The notes beneath the pieces were generated by a model. It saw only the letters and a list, made by a program, of their open reading frames with translations, had not been told where the DNA came from and did not search any database. Positions 42,400 to 53,455 of a stretch of 64,000 bases of DNA are shown piece after piece. The first letter of the stretch is position 1; the number at the start of each line of letters is the position of its first letter. Both the position numbers and the translations under genes were made by a program. The DNA comes from Aurelia coerulea (taxonomy: Eukaryota; Cnidaria; Scyphozoa; Semaeostomeae; Ulmaridae), in NCBI GenBank assembly GCA_039566865.1, contig CM076948.1:10241001-10305000 (forward strand), written 5' to 3'.

Positions 42400-43300
42400 C
42401 TTCTAAAACAATACCAGTAGGAGCGAAAACAGTTACTTCCTCATGGCAACCTAAAACAGAAAATACGAACATAGCACTATACGTAACAACTAGAGAAAGA
42501 GAAAAAAAATAGCACTTACTAAAAGAGAGATGATGGTAGTATGATTTAGGGACTTGCTAATCAAATCGGCCAATTTTATGGATAAAACGTAGAGTTAAAA
42601 GAAGTATGTTTTTATTAAGATCATCTGGAAGATCGTTATCAGCTTACAATAAAATCTTTAGCAGAACATCATTCGAAAGATTGGTAAATCCATGTGGTCG
42701 TAATAAAGAGGGAACTCCAGCGAGAAGGTCTCTTCGTAATACTTCAAAGGAAGGGCAGAGCAACAAAAAGTGTTCCGTGTCCTCAATGCCATCATTGGTT
42801 GGGCACATTGGGCTTATGGTATCTCTGAAACTATGCTTGAATTTGTGACAGTTCAATTTACTGAGACCAACCCGAAGTTGTGTAAGATAAGATAGACCTG
42901 TTGGGTCGTGTATCCTGAAAACTGATTTTGGCAGGGGGAGAAATTTTGGATAGCAGCTTTGTCTAGAATGCAGCAATGGAAGGAGCAAGTCTAATTTCTG
43001 GATCCAGCATGTTCCATTCTGAAAGGCAGTGAGGATAGAAGCTAGATTGTATTTTTTCTGTCCTTGCCCTTACTCGCCCAATAACATCCTGCTTGCGAAG
43101 AAAGTATCGCGACTGCCCTTGTGGTGGGATTGGATCTGTGGTATAGTCAGAAGCTAGATTATTTATAAACTTGTAAAACAGAGTAAGGCGTCTGCTCCAC
43201 CAACGGGAACTTAGCGATTCCCAGCAAAGATCTGCATGCAGCTTCACTCTCGCTCGACGTACCCTTCCATGTTCCTGAAACAGCAAGAGCAGCAGAAAAC
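42400..43300 (-). pseudogene. LINE C-terminus and 3' UTR, antisense to window
   Basis: Minus strand, in two frames: RRLTLFYKFINNLASDYTTD.. and FYPHCLSEWNML (43280-42970), then FRIHDPTGLSYLTQLRVG and DGIEDTEHFLLLCPSFEVLR (42970-42650), ending LRFIHKIGRFD stop at 42557. A common invertebrate LINE tail with a Cys/His block (CPTNDG..H..C). A stop after KILL and a frameshift near 42970 make it inactive. The 3' UTR (42556-42400) is similar to 50540-50600 and 11816-11900. Confidence 0.78.
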
Positions 43301-44976
43301 AAGCTACAAGTTTGTTGGCCTGTAGTTTGCTGGCTCTCCATCAAAATCTTATTTCATAAAATCAATCTTATTGTACATGATTGCAATTGATTATGCAAAA
43401 GATTATTCAAAACTGGCCTGAATGTTGGCTCAAATTCCCATGTATTCTCATTGGATCCATTTCTCTTGCTTCCCTTCCACACCACTAAGATATGGAGAGA
43501 GTAAAGGGGGCTTCGCTGTCTGGTAGAAAAGCAGGATCGTGCAAACCGTCACTGAGGGAGGAGATTCGACCTATTCTGAAGACAAAAGCTGAATTCAAAC
43601 TTCAGGCGTATTCATGAAACGCATTCAAGCTCAGTGGCGGACTGGCCCACCGGCCCACCGGCCCGTGGCCGGTGGGCCCCCCTCAAAATCTTGTAAAAAG
43701 GGCCCCTTTTTGCTGGAAAAGGGCCCTTTTACGAAATTAGGAAGTTCTTTAGTAGATCTGCATTCTTGAATAATGGACATCTCACTTCACATTTGAATCC
43801 TTCCATTTCAGTGAACTTGTTCAAAGAAATGAATACAGTCGAGAGTGAAGATACGGTAAAGGCCCCGTCCACTTCTGCCAAAAGATGCCCTTGGATTCTT
43901 TCAAAGAAAATTCTTCAAAGAAGATTCTTTCAAAGAAAATAGTTGAGTTTTGGTAGTTTAGGGTAAGACTCTCTGAACAATGCTGGAAAATGACTGGGAG
44001 AATCTCTCTAAGCCAAAAAAAGGCTGTCAGTTTCCAAAATTTTCCGGGAGAAACTTTGTCAAGGCCTCCACTTTAGGGGCGCGCAAAAATTGGATTGCTG
44101 CAGCAATGTAAAAGCTTTTGCGCGAAAATGTTTATAAGAGTGTTGATTGACAGAAGACTGCTAAAATAATTTTGAAAATTTCAGCCAACCAAAGAACAGA
44201 TATTTATTCACAAGACTTCCTGTGGATGCTAATTCATAAAACTACTGTTACACTTGCTAAAAATTTAATTTAAGCACCTCCAAACATGGGATTGGAAGAA
44301 GCGTTCTAAGCCAAAGTAGAGGGAGTGTCCTTAGAGATTTGCCTGGAGACTTTGCCCCCAGACCCCGTATTTTAATACTCCATCAGTCAGTGGCATCACC
44401 ACGGGGGGTGTGGGGGGAATTGCCCCCCCCCCACTATTTTCGAAAGATGGTCCTCGAGATTCCTCTAAAATCGAGGAGAAAATAACTGGGTATGGACTAG
44501 GTTGGGTGAGAATTTTCCGAGAAATGTCAAGTCTTCCATTTTAGCACTGGCAAGCATGATATTGGGAGATGCATTCTAAGCCAAAGTAAAGGATCTTTCT
44601 TCAAAAAATTTCCTCGTGCCCTGATTCATAGGATAACTGTTACAAAACGATCAAGGTTTCCTTGTCGCTAATGGCAAGCATGATATTGGGAAATGCATTC
44701 TAAGGCAAAGTTCTGGGGCTTGGCCCCAAACATTTTCCTGGGGGCTTCGCCCTCAGACCCCCTCGTTTAAATTCCCCCCACTTCAAGCTAGCAATGATGC
44801 GTGCGGATGCGTGGCAATGATCATCTGACAAAGTTACAACTTTTAATGACATTTTTAAAGAAAGTGAGTTTAGCTGTTTTTGCCGCCCAGTTCTAAGCTT
44901 CGCCCATTACAATTTTAAAGTTATAGCTAGGTCTGTCCCTGATATTTACTGAAACAAAATCGATGTGTATACTCAC
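43301..44976. repeat. Mixed G/C-run repeats in an Ig-gene intron
   Basis: A CAGTGGCGGACTGGCCCACC end at 43633 and a CAGTGGCATCACCACGG end at 44390 look like hAT-type left ends without visible partners. Three blocks sharing TTCTAAGCCAAAGTA and CATGATATTGGGA (44300, 44555, 44690) form a loose tandem repeat. No gene. Confidence 0.45.
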
Positions 44977-45273
44977 AGACGATATCGAGGGTAGTGTTCT
45001 GCTTTATCGGTGATCCAAATATCGATTTACCAGTGCAAGTGATTTTCTTGCCAGTCATTGAATATAATGGATCATTTATAGTGAATGTTCCAATCGTAAT
45101 AAAGTAGTATCCGTCTCGTGTCACACCTTGAGTTTGGTTACCAATAACCCCTTCGTCGTGTGACCATGTGACAGTTGATGCTGGTCTGCTTTTAACTTTG
45201 CATGAAATTGGCTTTGGTATACCTTCGATTGCAGTCTCAACAGATGGTAGATTGGATGTGAAGACTGGATAAG
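44977..45273 (-). CDS. Ig-superfamily gene, Ig exon 2
   Basis: 297-bp phase 1-1 exon, acceptor CTTGCAG and donor GTCT|GTGAGT. Reads YPVFTSNLPSVETAIEGI, PISCKVKSRPASTVTWSHD and KKITCTGKSIFGSPI, with Cys-Trp-Cys spacing of an Ig domain but a lengthened middle (GVTRDGYYFITIGTFTIND). No paralogue in the window. Confidence 0.83.
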
Positions 45274-45532
45274 CTGCAAGGGACATTTAAAGGTTACTGC
45301 GATCCTTGAGGGACCGTCCAATTTTCTGATAATAACTAGCGGCTCAGTAAAATTTCTTACATTGCAGCAAGTTGCAAAAATATCGCCGAGAAATGAGGAA
45401 AAGCTGCTTAGATGCCATCCTGCGGATCATAAAATGGTTTCCCGACTTTCTGCAAAAAATTGAAGTGCCGAATGCTTAGATAGAGTCCGGATTTAGGGGT
45501 ATGATCTTACTGGAGACTTCTACAGCGTGTCC

Positions 45533-45630
45533 CAAAAAAATGTTCTGGCGTTTAATTGAAAGCAGATAAAAAATTTCGTGATCTCTAGCAACTCCTATTT
45601 ATTCTAGTTACATACTCGACATTTTAACTT
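45533..45630. repeat. Fragment of the CAGGGTGTCCC family
   Basis: TA then CAGCGTGTCCCAAAAAAATG TTCTGGCGTTTAATTGAAAG, the left end of the family at 46346-47099. The right end is missing. Confidence 0.5.
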
Positions 45631-45744
45631 ACAGTTTGACATGTCGCAGGAGGAAATTAGTTTTCTGAAAATAGAGTATTGAGCTCTACATTTCACGTTC
45701 ATGTTTAAGACAAAACCAGACATTTGTAGGCATCGTGATTAATG

Positions 45745-46316
45745 CAGAATCTCCGGACATGTTCGGAAGATTGCCAATTTCAGGAGAACGTAGGTGAGTC
45801 AGCTGCATGGCTTAAGGACAGGGGCTACGAAGAGTCTTTAGTTAACGAGCAACTAGATAGGGTACGTAGGTTGGATAGGACCTCGGATAGGACAACTCCT
45901 ATAGCAAATTCGGGAAATAGGACCAATAACCAAGGGAGGGGGAAAGGGTCCTACTTGTTGCCACATACCATCCAGACATCCAGCACTTAATAATTTAGGA
46001 AAAGTTGCCAGGAGACTCCATTCTATGCTTACAAACTCGGAGGAGGATAGGGGGGGGGGGGTGTTTCCTGAGCCCCTTTTAATCGCTTTTAGGAGATGTA
46101 AGAACCTTAAGGATATACTTGTTAGGGCTAGGCACAGTAGTGAGGGGGACTGATAAGAAGGGGTTTTCTCGTTGTGGGAAATCTCATTGTCAAGTGTGTA
46201 GTGTCATGACTAATAGCGAACATTTTCATTCAAACATAGATAGCCGGGAATATAGGATAAACTATTCGTTTAATTGTAATTCGTTTCATATCTATTTTGT
46301 TACATTTTGAGTCGGA
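45745..46316 (+). pseudogene. Second Penelope-like element, fragment
   Basis: Encodes SAAWLKDRGYEESLVNEQLD, a broken connector, FRRCKNLK-like text (AFRRCKNLKDILVRARHSS spread over frame changes near 46085-46140) and DKKGFSRCGKSHCQVCSVM, then YRINYSFNCNS leading to the GIY-YIG start. It is from a different PLE lineage than 13121. It has a G-run and frameshifts, and stops before the GIY-YIG core is complete. The element at 46346 lies just past its end. Confidence 0.72.
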
Positions 46317-46345
46317 GCTGATGAGAATATATCTACGTGATTATA

Positions 46346-47099
46346 CAGGGTGTCCCAGAAAAATTGTTCGACGTTTGATTAAATGTTAAGAAATAACGAA
46401 ATACTGAACGGGCTCCATGGCACGATAACCATATTATTGAGATTTTAAAATAATTTCAGACACCAGAAGCTAGCGAATCGGCCAAATATTCACGGAGCTA
46501 AAAGCTTTCAAAGTTCAAGTTCGTGCGAAAGCTGAAACCAGACGCCCGTAAATTGCATATTTTGTGAAAGTTGAATCTCATTTATTGAAAGTAAACCATA
46601 TGGAATTTCAAAAGCATTTTCGACAAACTAGCTTTCTATAACATTGAATCAAGGTTATGGATGCTAGGAGGAATCCTGTTCAGCACAATTTGGAATTGCC
46701 CTGTCTCTCATCGATCAAGTTTTCATTCAATATTTTTACATAATTGCATTCTTAAGTAAATTTTGGCAACAGTTACAAGAATTAAATGACTTTGGAAGTC
46801 CTATTTGGTTTGCTCTGATATCGACGAGAGGTAAAACAATTGACAGTCTTCTTTTACCTCGATTTTAGGACGTCTTTTTGGAAAACAAGTCAGTTAGGGG
46901 CGTCTGGTTTCAGCTTTCGCACAACCTTTAACTTCAAAAGCTTGTAACTCCGTGAATTCTTAGCGGATTTGCAAGATTCTAGCGTCTAAAATCAATATAG
47001 AATCTTTGGTACAGGCTCATCTTAACCTGGAGCCTGTACATTTTATCGTGATTTTTTAACGTTTAATCAAATGTGGAACAATTTTTCTGGGACACCCTG
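46346..47099. mobile_element. CAGGGTGTCCC element with about 220-bp inverted ends
   Basis: TA-flanked (46344-46345, 47100-47101). Starts CAGGGTGTCCCAGAAAAATT and ends with the inverse. Inverted homology extends for about 220 bp on each side, up to GAAACCAGACGCCC / GGGCGTCTGGTTTC. No frame. Mariner-type by TA. Confidence 0.83.
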
Positions 47100-47404
47100 T
47101 ATATTCTTCGATTTAGATTAGTCTACTCTTACATTTGTATATAGTAAGCAAGATGATATAAATAATACAGGGAAATACAGGGAAATATTAAATGATATTA
47201 AATACGAAAGTGAGTGACCTGAGATATATAGTGCTTGTATATAAATAGGACAAAGAAACACCTAATCCCTCCATTGTTTTCTTCAGCATTGCTTTCTTTC
47301 GTGACGCTTTGGATTATCAAATTTTAATAGGCTATTTATAAATTGATGAGATCTCATCTTTTAACTCAAACTAGTTGCTTTGATATTAAATTAATATTAG
47401 ATAT

Positions 47405-47950
47405 TGAACAAATCAGAAAAATTTGTCGACGTTTCATTAAATATTGAAAAATAACGATATACCGGGTGTCCCAAAATGATGTATTATCGTTTGATTGCCT
47501 ATACCTCCATAACCGATGAACCGATTTTCAAAAGGTTTATTTCATCGGATTGCCGAAAGGCTAAATTGTATTTGAGGATGTTAGCTTTGGTTTTGGCTGA
47601 TTTCTGAATGTCAAAAAGAAGATCGATAAAGCTTCTCAAATTCAAGCCTTAGATAGCATTAAAAAGAAACGGCCTTCTTTGCCAGTCAACATTTTAGATG
47701 TGATGCAAAAGGCTGAACTTATATGTCGTTTATAGAGTATATGGCGTTCAGAGAATGTTAGGGGCGTCTGGTTTCAGCTTTCGCACAAACTTGAACGTCA
47801 AAAGTTCGTAGCTCCAAGAATATTTCGCCGATTTGCTAGCTTCTGGTGTCTAAAATTAATTCAAAATCTCAGCAATATGGTTATTTTGCCATGGAGCCCG
47901 TTCGTTTTAACATTTGATCAAACGTCGAACAATTTTTTTGGGACACCCTG
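47405..47950. mobile_element. Second CAGGGTGTCCC element, interrupted
   Basis: The right half (47760-47950: GGGGCGTCTGGTTTCAGC .. TTGGGACACCCTG) matches the family. The left end survives as a worn piece (AGAAAAATTTGTCGACG, 47414). From 47462 a different end, CCGGGTGTCCCAAAATGATG, starts after a TA, so another element seems to lie inside. Confidence 0.6.
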
Positions 47951-48137
47951 TGGATGTAAAATAAATTGACAAACAAACAGAAGTTGAAATTATGTTGTTG
48001 TTATCGCTTCAGTAAGAACCTTGCTTTCCTATAGCTGTATAATCGACCAAAAGACTCCATTGGCATACAATTCTTCTGTTCCAGTCAGAAATCATGATCT
48101 GACTATTTCAACTCTAATCTGCCAGTGCTCCCTTTAA

Positions 48138-48424
48138 AGGCAGTGTGTCCATGTAAGTAGCATTCTTCGAGGGAGGTATTTTGCAAACATGTGATATTTT
48201 TCTATGTATTCACGTGAATCATGTGATCAGCTTTCGTGCGAATACGAGGTTGAGTATTCGATGACTTCCCACGCAGTCTAAAGTCTAATATTTTTTGTGT
48301 GATCAGTTTGAAACAGACTCGGTCTAAACCAATCAAATCATCAAAAAGCTGCATGCATGTCAGCAGTCTATCAGCAGTTTCAACGAGTATGCATGCAACT
48401 GATATTTATATGGGCACACTGCAT
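48138..48424. mobile_element. TTAA-flanked MITE, 287 bp
   Basis: AGGCAGTGTGTCCATGTAAG at the left, ATGGGCACACTGCAT at the right, TTAA on both sides (48134-48137, 48425-48428). Best-preserved uninterrupted member of the family at 7076-12046. Confidence 0.82.
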
Positions 48425-48565
48425 TTAATTTTACTGCTCGCCAAATGCACACAAAGATGCGCTCGTTTTATCTGCTGAAATGCCGACAATCAACATTTTG
48501 AAAGATTCAAGGCAATTTACGCATGCCCGTTCATTACAATTAGAAATAGTTGTGGCAATACTTAC

Positions 48566-48949
48566 CATACACATTTTCTATCATAGCAGTGTCACTGATC
48601 AATCTAATGGGATCCCCAGTAATTTTATCATGATGTATTAATGTGCACTTGAAAATCATTTTCTCGTCAGTGAACTTGACTGGAGATATTGCTGCCTTAC
48701 GATCATTTATTATTTTTACTCTTCCTTTATAGACAGCAGCCATAAATGCCTCTGGTCCAAGTGCCTGTCTAGGGTAGTTATATCTTAGCAATGTATACAT
48801 TGAACCACTCTGGAAACTGCTGAAACATCTCATTGAGGGATATGATCCGGGATTTGGTTCAAAGCCCAGTAAAGTGATATTAAAGCTTCCATTGAGAGTA
48901 ATATTTGTAGCAGAAAATGTAACATTGATGTAGTCACATTCAGCCAGCA
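48566..48949 (-). CDS. Ig-superfamily gene, Ig exon 1 (N-terminal domain)
   Basis: 384-bp phase 1-1 exon, acceptor TTTCTTTCTCTTCGTAG and donor GTATG|GTAAGT. Reads AECDYINVTFSATNITLNGS, then FEPNPGSYPSMRCFSSF and MIFKCTLIHHDKITGDP. It is V-like in length, rich in N-glycosylation sequons (NVT, NIT, NGS, NIT), with the Cys pair. The hydrophobic LFVVLAE read through the acceptor is not a real signal peptide because it is polypyrimidine tract. Next exon is 44977-45273. Confidence 0.8.
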
Positions 48950-49005
48950 CTACGAAGAGAAAGAAAATCAACTAACAAACAAAAAGTTGATTTCAGCTAG
49001 AGAAC

Positions 49006-49160
49006 AGGGCCTCCGACGACGGGGGGCTGGGGGAACCATGGCCCCCTACTTTTTGCAAATTATGCCTTTCAGAAATTGCTTATAAGAGCAGACGATAAAA
49101 TGATGTATATGCGTAAAAGTTTGCCCCTCCCCCCACTTTCTCATTTCGTCGGAGACCCTG
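49006..49160. mobile_element. Small MITE, CAGGGCCTCCGACGA ends
   Basis: AGGGCCTCCGACGA and the inverse TCGTCGGAGACCCT, with GAGAAC on both outer sides (49001-49006 and 49161-49166). About 155 bp, G/C runs at each end, hAT-like. Confidence 0.62.
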
Positions 49161-49429
49161 GAGAACTGCACCTTCTAACGACAAAATTAGGATCTTAACC
49201 ACAAACAAGAATACCAAATCTTCTAATAGGAGACTTTTAGTGAGCTGCATTAAAAAAAAGGTTGCAAATACTGATGATGACTGAGATGTACCAAACTAGA
49301 AATGATCTGAACCCTCCATTTATGCAGGAAATGTTCTGTGAATATACAAGTCAATACAATTTGTAGTAATATATAGCGTTTTATGAAGGTGGGTAAAATT
49401 TAGAAAAACGTTCACGGGTTTCTTTTATA

Positions 49430-50013
49430 ATAATAATAATAATAATGGCAACCAATTCTCCATTCCGGAGCAGTTACAAGCTACAAAACATGGGTATTGC
49501 ACCAGTAACACAGGTTTTTTTGGGTGTTTTTCTTTTTCCTATTTATGATAAAAACATCTCAACCATTTTAAAAATCTTTCCGAGTTTTGTTGGGTCACTT
49601 TTCAGTAAATCATTTGTGTTCAAAGATCTTTCTTTAAAATTTTGGCACTGAAATAAGTGTTCAATGGTTTCTTCTTGAGCTCCACACCTTCTGCATAAGG
49701 CATTTTCATGTTTTCCCTTATAGTTAGCTTTTAAGTCAGTCATGTTTAGTTTCGAAGACAATAGGTTTGCTGCATGTTTATGATTAATGTATTCTTTTTT
49801 CCCAAAGCAATTGTTTTTTAGTAATCTTAATTTTGTTTTGTTACATTTCTTCATATCTTTTTGTATTATCGAAGTTATTCTATTTACTATCATATTTTTC
49901 CATTCTTTGCTTGTCATTCTTTTGCCTTCTTCGCTTATGGTCCATGAAATGACGCTTTGGAGGTTTCGGCCATGGACAACGAGCATGGGGCCCAAGACGA
50001 CATTTGACTCCAA
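49430..50013 (-). pseudogene. LINE tail fragment next to (TAA)n
   Basis: Minus-strand frame 50013-49543 contains KEWKNMIVNRITSIIQKDMK and ENALCRRCGAQEETIEHLFQ CQNF, the Cys/His block after the RT of many LINEs. Its 3' side reaches a (TAA)5 run at 49430-49446, as expected for a LINE with a TAA microsatellite tail. The RT itself is missing. Confidence 0.65.
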
Positions 50014-50079
50014 TGCTCATCGGAATGGAAGCTCTTTTTGTATGAAGTCTAAAGTAAAAGAAAAAGATTGTTGAATCTT

Positions 50080-50660
50080 CTCCCTGAGATTGTTGAATTT
50101 TTTATCACGACAATTTGTACAAATCACCAATCTTTCAAATGATGCTTTGACGCAGCTTTTATTGTATGGTGATCAAGACCTTTCTAATGACTTGAACAGA
50201 AATTTACTCAAATTGACTTCACGCTTCATCCACGAAACTGGTCGGTTTGATTAAGACCTTTAGAGGCTGCAGTTATGTACAAAGTAACCACCAAGTCCCT
50301 TAATGTACAGTTTTTTATTTATTTGTTCTCACTTTCTTTGTCAATTCTGTTTCACATCAGATATCAGGCATCCTATTTTCCACTCAATACAACGTCGAAT
50401 GAGTTGCGCTCTTGACACCTTTGAATTTATCGCAATCCCGACCTGACATCTGCTGTAAGACAATCTATTGTGGTATCCATTAGTTTCTTATCGTTCGTAG
50501 TGTGTTTGTATTTAGTTAAACGTTACAGGTCTTTTTAGATTGTCCATGGGGTAGTCATTGTCTTTCGCTCTCCTTGGTATCGTCCCTGTAGTGTTGTATA
50601 GTAATTAGGAAAGTGTAGAAGTATGTAATATTTATTGTAATATTTAAATGAATAGAACAA
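50080..50660 (+). pseudogene. LINE C-terminus with 3' UTR
   Basis: Encodes LSNDALTQLLLYGDQDLSND, then SRFIHETGRFD stop at about 50254, the same ending as the antisense LINE at 42557. The 3' UTR continues to about 50660 and includes the CCATGGGGTAGTCATTGTC block also found at 11820. Upstream RT absent. Confidence 0.68.
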
Positions 50661-50705
50661 AAAGGAAGAAGCACGCCTCCCAACGACGCTCCTGGCATTT
50701 GTTGA

Positions 50706-51434
50706 ACCCTATTCCACCTGGGCTCTTCTGATTCACTCCTCACCTGGGGGGGGGGGGGGCATTATGGCCCTCCCTAATTATTTTCAAAACCAATAGAGCT
50801 ATGAAGTTGTAACTTTGTACACAGTATCAACAATCTTTTGTGATTCTAATTAAGTAATGAATGTTTAATTAGTCACATGACTTGTTGCTAGGCAACTAGA
50901 TATGTTGTGGCTAATCTGCAATAAGCTTATGTATTGAAACTACAATAATGTCCTATATTTTAGAGAAAACAAAGTTTGTTCTTATAAACTGTTAAAAATC
51001 TTGTACAACATTATGTTTTTTCGCAAAATAATATATTAATTTTGAATTTTTTTCACACCCTTTCGAACAATGACGTCATAAATATATGTGACGTCATATG
51101 TCTAAAAACTCTAAACATAAATAAAAATTAACAAACTATATATCATATGAAAGCCCTCAATGAGAAAAATTCAATGACACTAATTAAAACAAAATCGAAC
51201 AAGGATTGACTAAAATATAAGCAATTTAGTGTTTTTTTTGTGACACCTCTCCAAGTAAGGGCATTCAGTGGTCACATGACTCATATAATTAAAACGAAAT
51301 TTGTAGAATCTTGTAGATCATTAAATTTTAGGAAAAGTCAGTTGGTACCAGCATTCTGTCTCATATCGTCAAAGAGCTGTATATCAATATTTGGTTGGGG
51401 GGCCATAATGGCCCCCCCCCCAGGTGGAATAGGG
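50706..51434. mobile_element. piggyBac-like MITE (CCCTATTCCACC ends)
   Basis: TGAA CCCTATTCCACCTGGG at the left and CCAGGTGGAATAGGG TTAA at the right (one flank base changed). Inverted GGGGGGG-CATTATGGCC / GGCCATAATGG inside. Contains two TGACGTCATA motifs (51068-51095) and no transposase. Confidence 0.7.
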
Positions 51435-51969
51435 TTAAATTGCTAAATCCCTAGATGAGCACAGTGGCGTAACGGAGACACTCGGGGCCCTTAGGAGTAA
51501 GGTAAGATGGGGCCCTTCCGTTGGAAGGGGGTTCGGGGTGGTGAGAAAATTTTTGAAACCATGCCCTTTAAAACCTCAAGAAATCCACGTTGAATTGAAA
51601 AGAAAGTTTTTAAATTGGAAAAATCAACAGTAAATTTAGCACATTTATATGAATTGCGTTTCAAAAAGCTAAATAGTTTACATATAACAAATTGTTGGTC
51701 TTCGGTATGGAATTATATGATATCTGAATCTTTTTTAAAGAAATACGACAATATTCATAGGTTCGGTGGTACTGTTATGCTGTTTGATTAAGATTACTTT
51801 GAACACACAAAAATGTTATCAATAATATCCTCCATGGCAGGTTTTTTGGCTTGAAACCTATGTTTAAAGCTTCTGCGGATAGTAATAGTGCAATAGGTGC
51901 AGTAAATTTAGTGCAAACTAAGTGTTCTCCCTTTATACCTGAAGGTTATCCATGCGAAATTTGCGAAAA

Positions 51970-52559
51970 CACTCATTTTTTTATAAGAAACTAAGTTCCG
52001 GGGTACCCTGGGTACCAGACTCTCTAATCTAACATAAAAACAGAGAGTCTGGTACAGTGTGCCCCTCTCCTCGTTCTGATGTGCCCATATTGACCAATCA
52101 GGAGCCAGTATTCATACCTGCGTAAGTGCAAAAGGTCACAGTGAAACAATAGCGAGCACTTGCGATAAGCTTCGATGTATTTTATGTCAGAGAGTCTGGT
52201 ACCCAGGGTAGGTCCGGGGCTGGTGGGCAGTTTCTTAAATTTGGGTGCATCTTGCTACCAAAAGTTTCTCACGCGTGTCTTATATTTTAATGCCGGAAAT
52301 GTAGAGTTAATTTCGTATTGTCTAAAGGGTTCCCAAATTACTTAATAAGTAAACAAGTAAATAACATAATTCGCACTCAAAATAATGTACAAACAGTTGC
52401 TACAACAGTGTCAGAACATTTCTGACTGCGATAGGAAAATTAAAACTGTAAATTACAAAAGTTTCTTAGCTTTTTAAATCCAGGTAGGGTTGCTTCTTAA
52501 CTTTCAAAAAATTGAGCCTACGGTTTCTAAAAAGCGGTTTCTTATAAAAAAAATGAGTG
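51970..52559. mobile_element. Mariner-like MITE, third copy (nested)
   Basis: CACTCATTTTTTTATAAGAA and its inverse ending AAAAAAATGAGTG; TA at the right (52560-52561), changed to AA at the left. Same family as 1012-1389 and 30584-30907. Without its own insert it would be about 380 bp. Confidence 0.83.
52004..52212. mobile_element. TACCCTGGGTACCAGA MITE nested in the MITE
   Basis: Perfect 22-bp inverted ends beginning TACCCTGGGTACCAGACTCT at 52004 and mirrored at 52189-52210. TCCGGGG flanks on both sides (51997-52003 and 52213-52219). The parent MITE at 30584 shows the uninterrupted sequence. A further internal AGAGAGTCTGGTA copy lies at 52040. Confidence 0.82.
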
Positions 52560-53066
52560 TATACACAATAGCTTTAAAAAGAATTTTAGCAAACATAATG
52601 CAAAGTCACAGTATGTTTTAGGTGCTCTCGAGACGAATTATAGGGAATGAACGAAAACGGAATGAAAATTAAGTATTGTGTTAGCACATTTTTAGCACAG
52701 TATGGCCAAAAAGCACACAATACGAAAATTTGTTGGGGGCCCCTTTTGATCGGGGGCCCTTAGTTCTTGAACTAAGGTAGCCTAAACTGCGTTACGCCAC
52801 TGGATGAGCATAGGAATCAAATATGGTCCATGGCCAAACGGCTCATGGCTCATGGCCGAACATGGCCTTTTTTAACATAATGGCTGGGTGGGCAATTGCC
52901 CCCCTAGTTCGTTCTTTGGACCTACTATTTTAATTTTTCAAGCAATAGGACTATTGTCCCTTTTAAACAAGGAAACAATATACTGCCTCCCCAGTCCTGC
53001 CCCCTGAAAAGAGGTTCTGTGGCCAAAACCTCAAAGCCTCATTTTCACGGACCAATCAGACAGCGA

Positions 53067-53302
53067 ATAAGGGGAGTGTTCATGTAAGTACAGCGACTTT
53101 GCTATTTGCACGTGATATTTTATGTGATAATTCTTTCATGGAAATCAAAAAGTAGCCAGCTCAAAAGGTCTAATATATGCAAACTGATGTGATCAGTTAA
53201 CTTCTACCAATCACAGTGCGTTCTTGGGCTCTTCATCAGCATCGTGTCAGCATATTTTGACAAGAGTGTATACGCGGCTGTATTGACATGGACACATTGC
53301 CT
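53067..53302. mobile_element. Worn TTAA-family MITE
   Basis: GGGAGTGTTCATGTAAGTA at the left and GACATGGACACATTGCCT at the right match the ends of 48138-48424. The TTAA flanks are lost. Confidence 0.5.
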
Positions 53303-53349
53303 GACGGTGCAAAAAAAAATTGGATAGCACAGTAGATATGGCTTCCCAC

Positions 53350-53410
53350 AAGAGCATAATAGAAGCGATAAACACATAGAAAAATTTAACAAATACCAAA
53401 CAACTGGCAT
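53350..53410 (-). CDS. Candidate signal-peptide exon of the Ig gene
   Basis: ATG at 53410 starts MPVVWYLLNFSMCLSLLLCS, a hydrophobic leader. A donor T|GTGGGA at 53349 leaves phase 1, which fits the phase-1 acceptor of the first Ig exon at 48949 and would give ..LLLCS-LLAE-CDY. The donor is weak, though the GFOD gene uses the similar GTGGGT. It is a proposal, not proven. Confidence 0.35.
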
Positions 53411-53455
53411 TTTACAACGAGAGAAAAAGCTTGGTATATGTTAATGATGTTAATT

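Larger units (their letters stand above)
51462..52802. mobile_element. hAT-type element hosting two nested MITEs
   Basis: CAGTGGCGTAACGGAGAC and the inverse GCGTTACGCCACTG, flanked by a perfect GATGAGCA (51454-51461, 52803-52810). Subterminal GGGGCCCTT / GGGGGCCC blocks at both ends. Holds the mariner-like MITE at 51970-52559, which in turn holds 52004-52212. No transposase remains. Confidence 0.87.

Noticed and set aside
43633..44400. CAGTGGCGGACTGG and CAGTGGCATCACC as two ends of one hAT element
   Set aside because: Both are left-type ends in the same orientation with no matching inverse or target duplication.
46318..46345. CTGATGAG after the second Penelope fragment as a hammerhead
   Set aside because: No GAAA core or stem II follows within range.
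48949..48971. MIFFLFVVLAE as signal peptide of the first Ig exon
   Set aside because: It starts at a TTG, not ATG, and is the polypyrimidine tract and AG of a splice acceptor.
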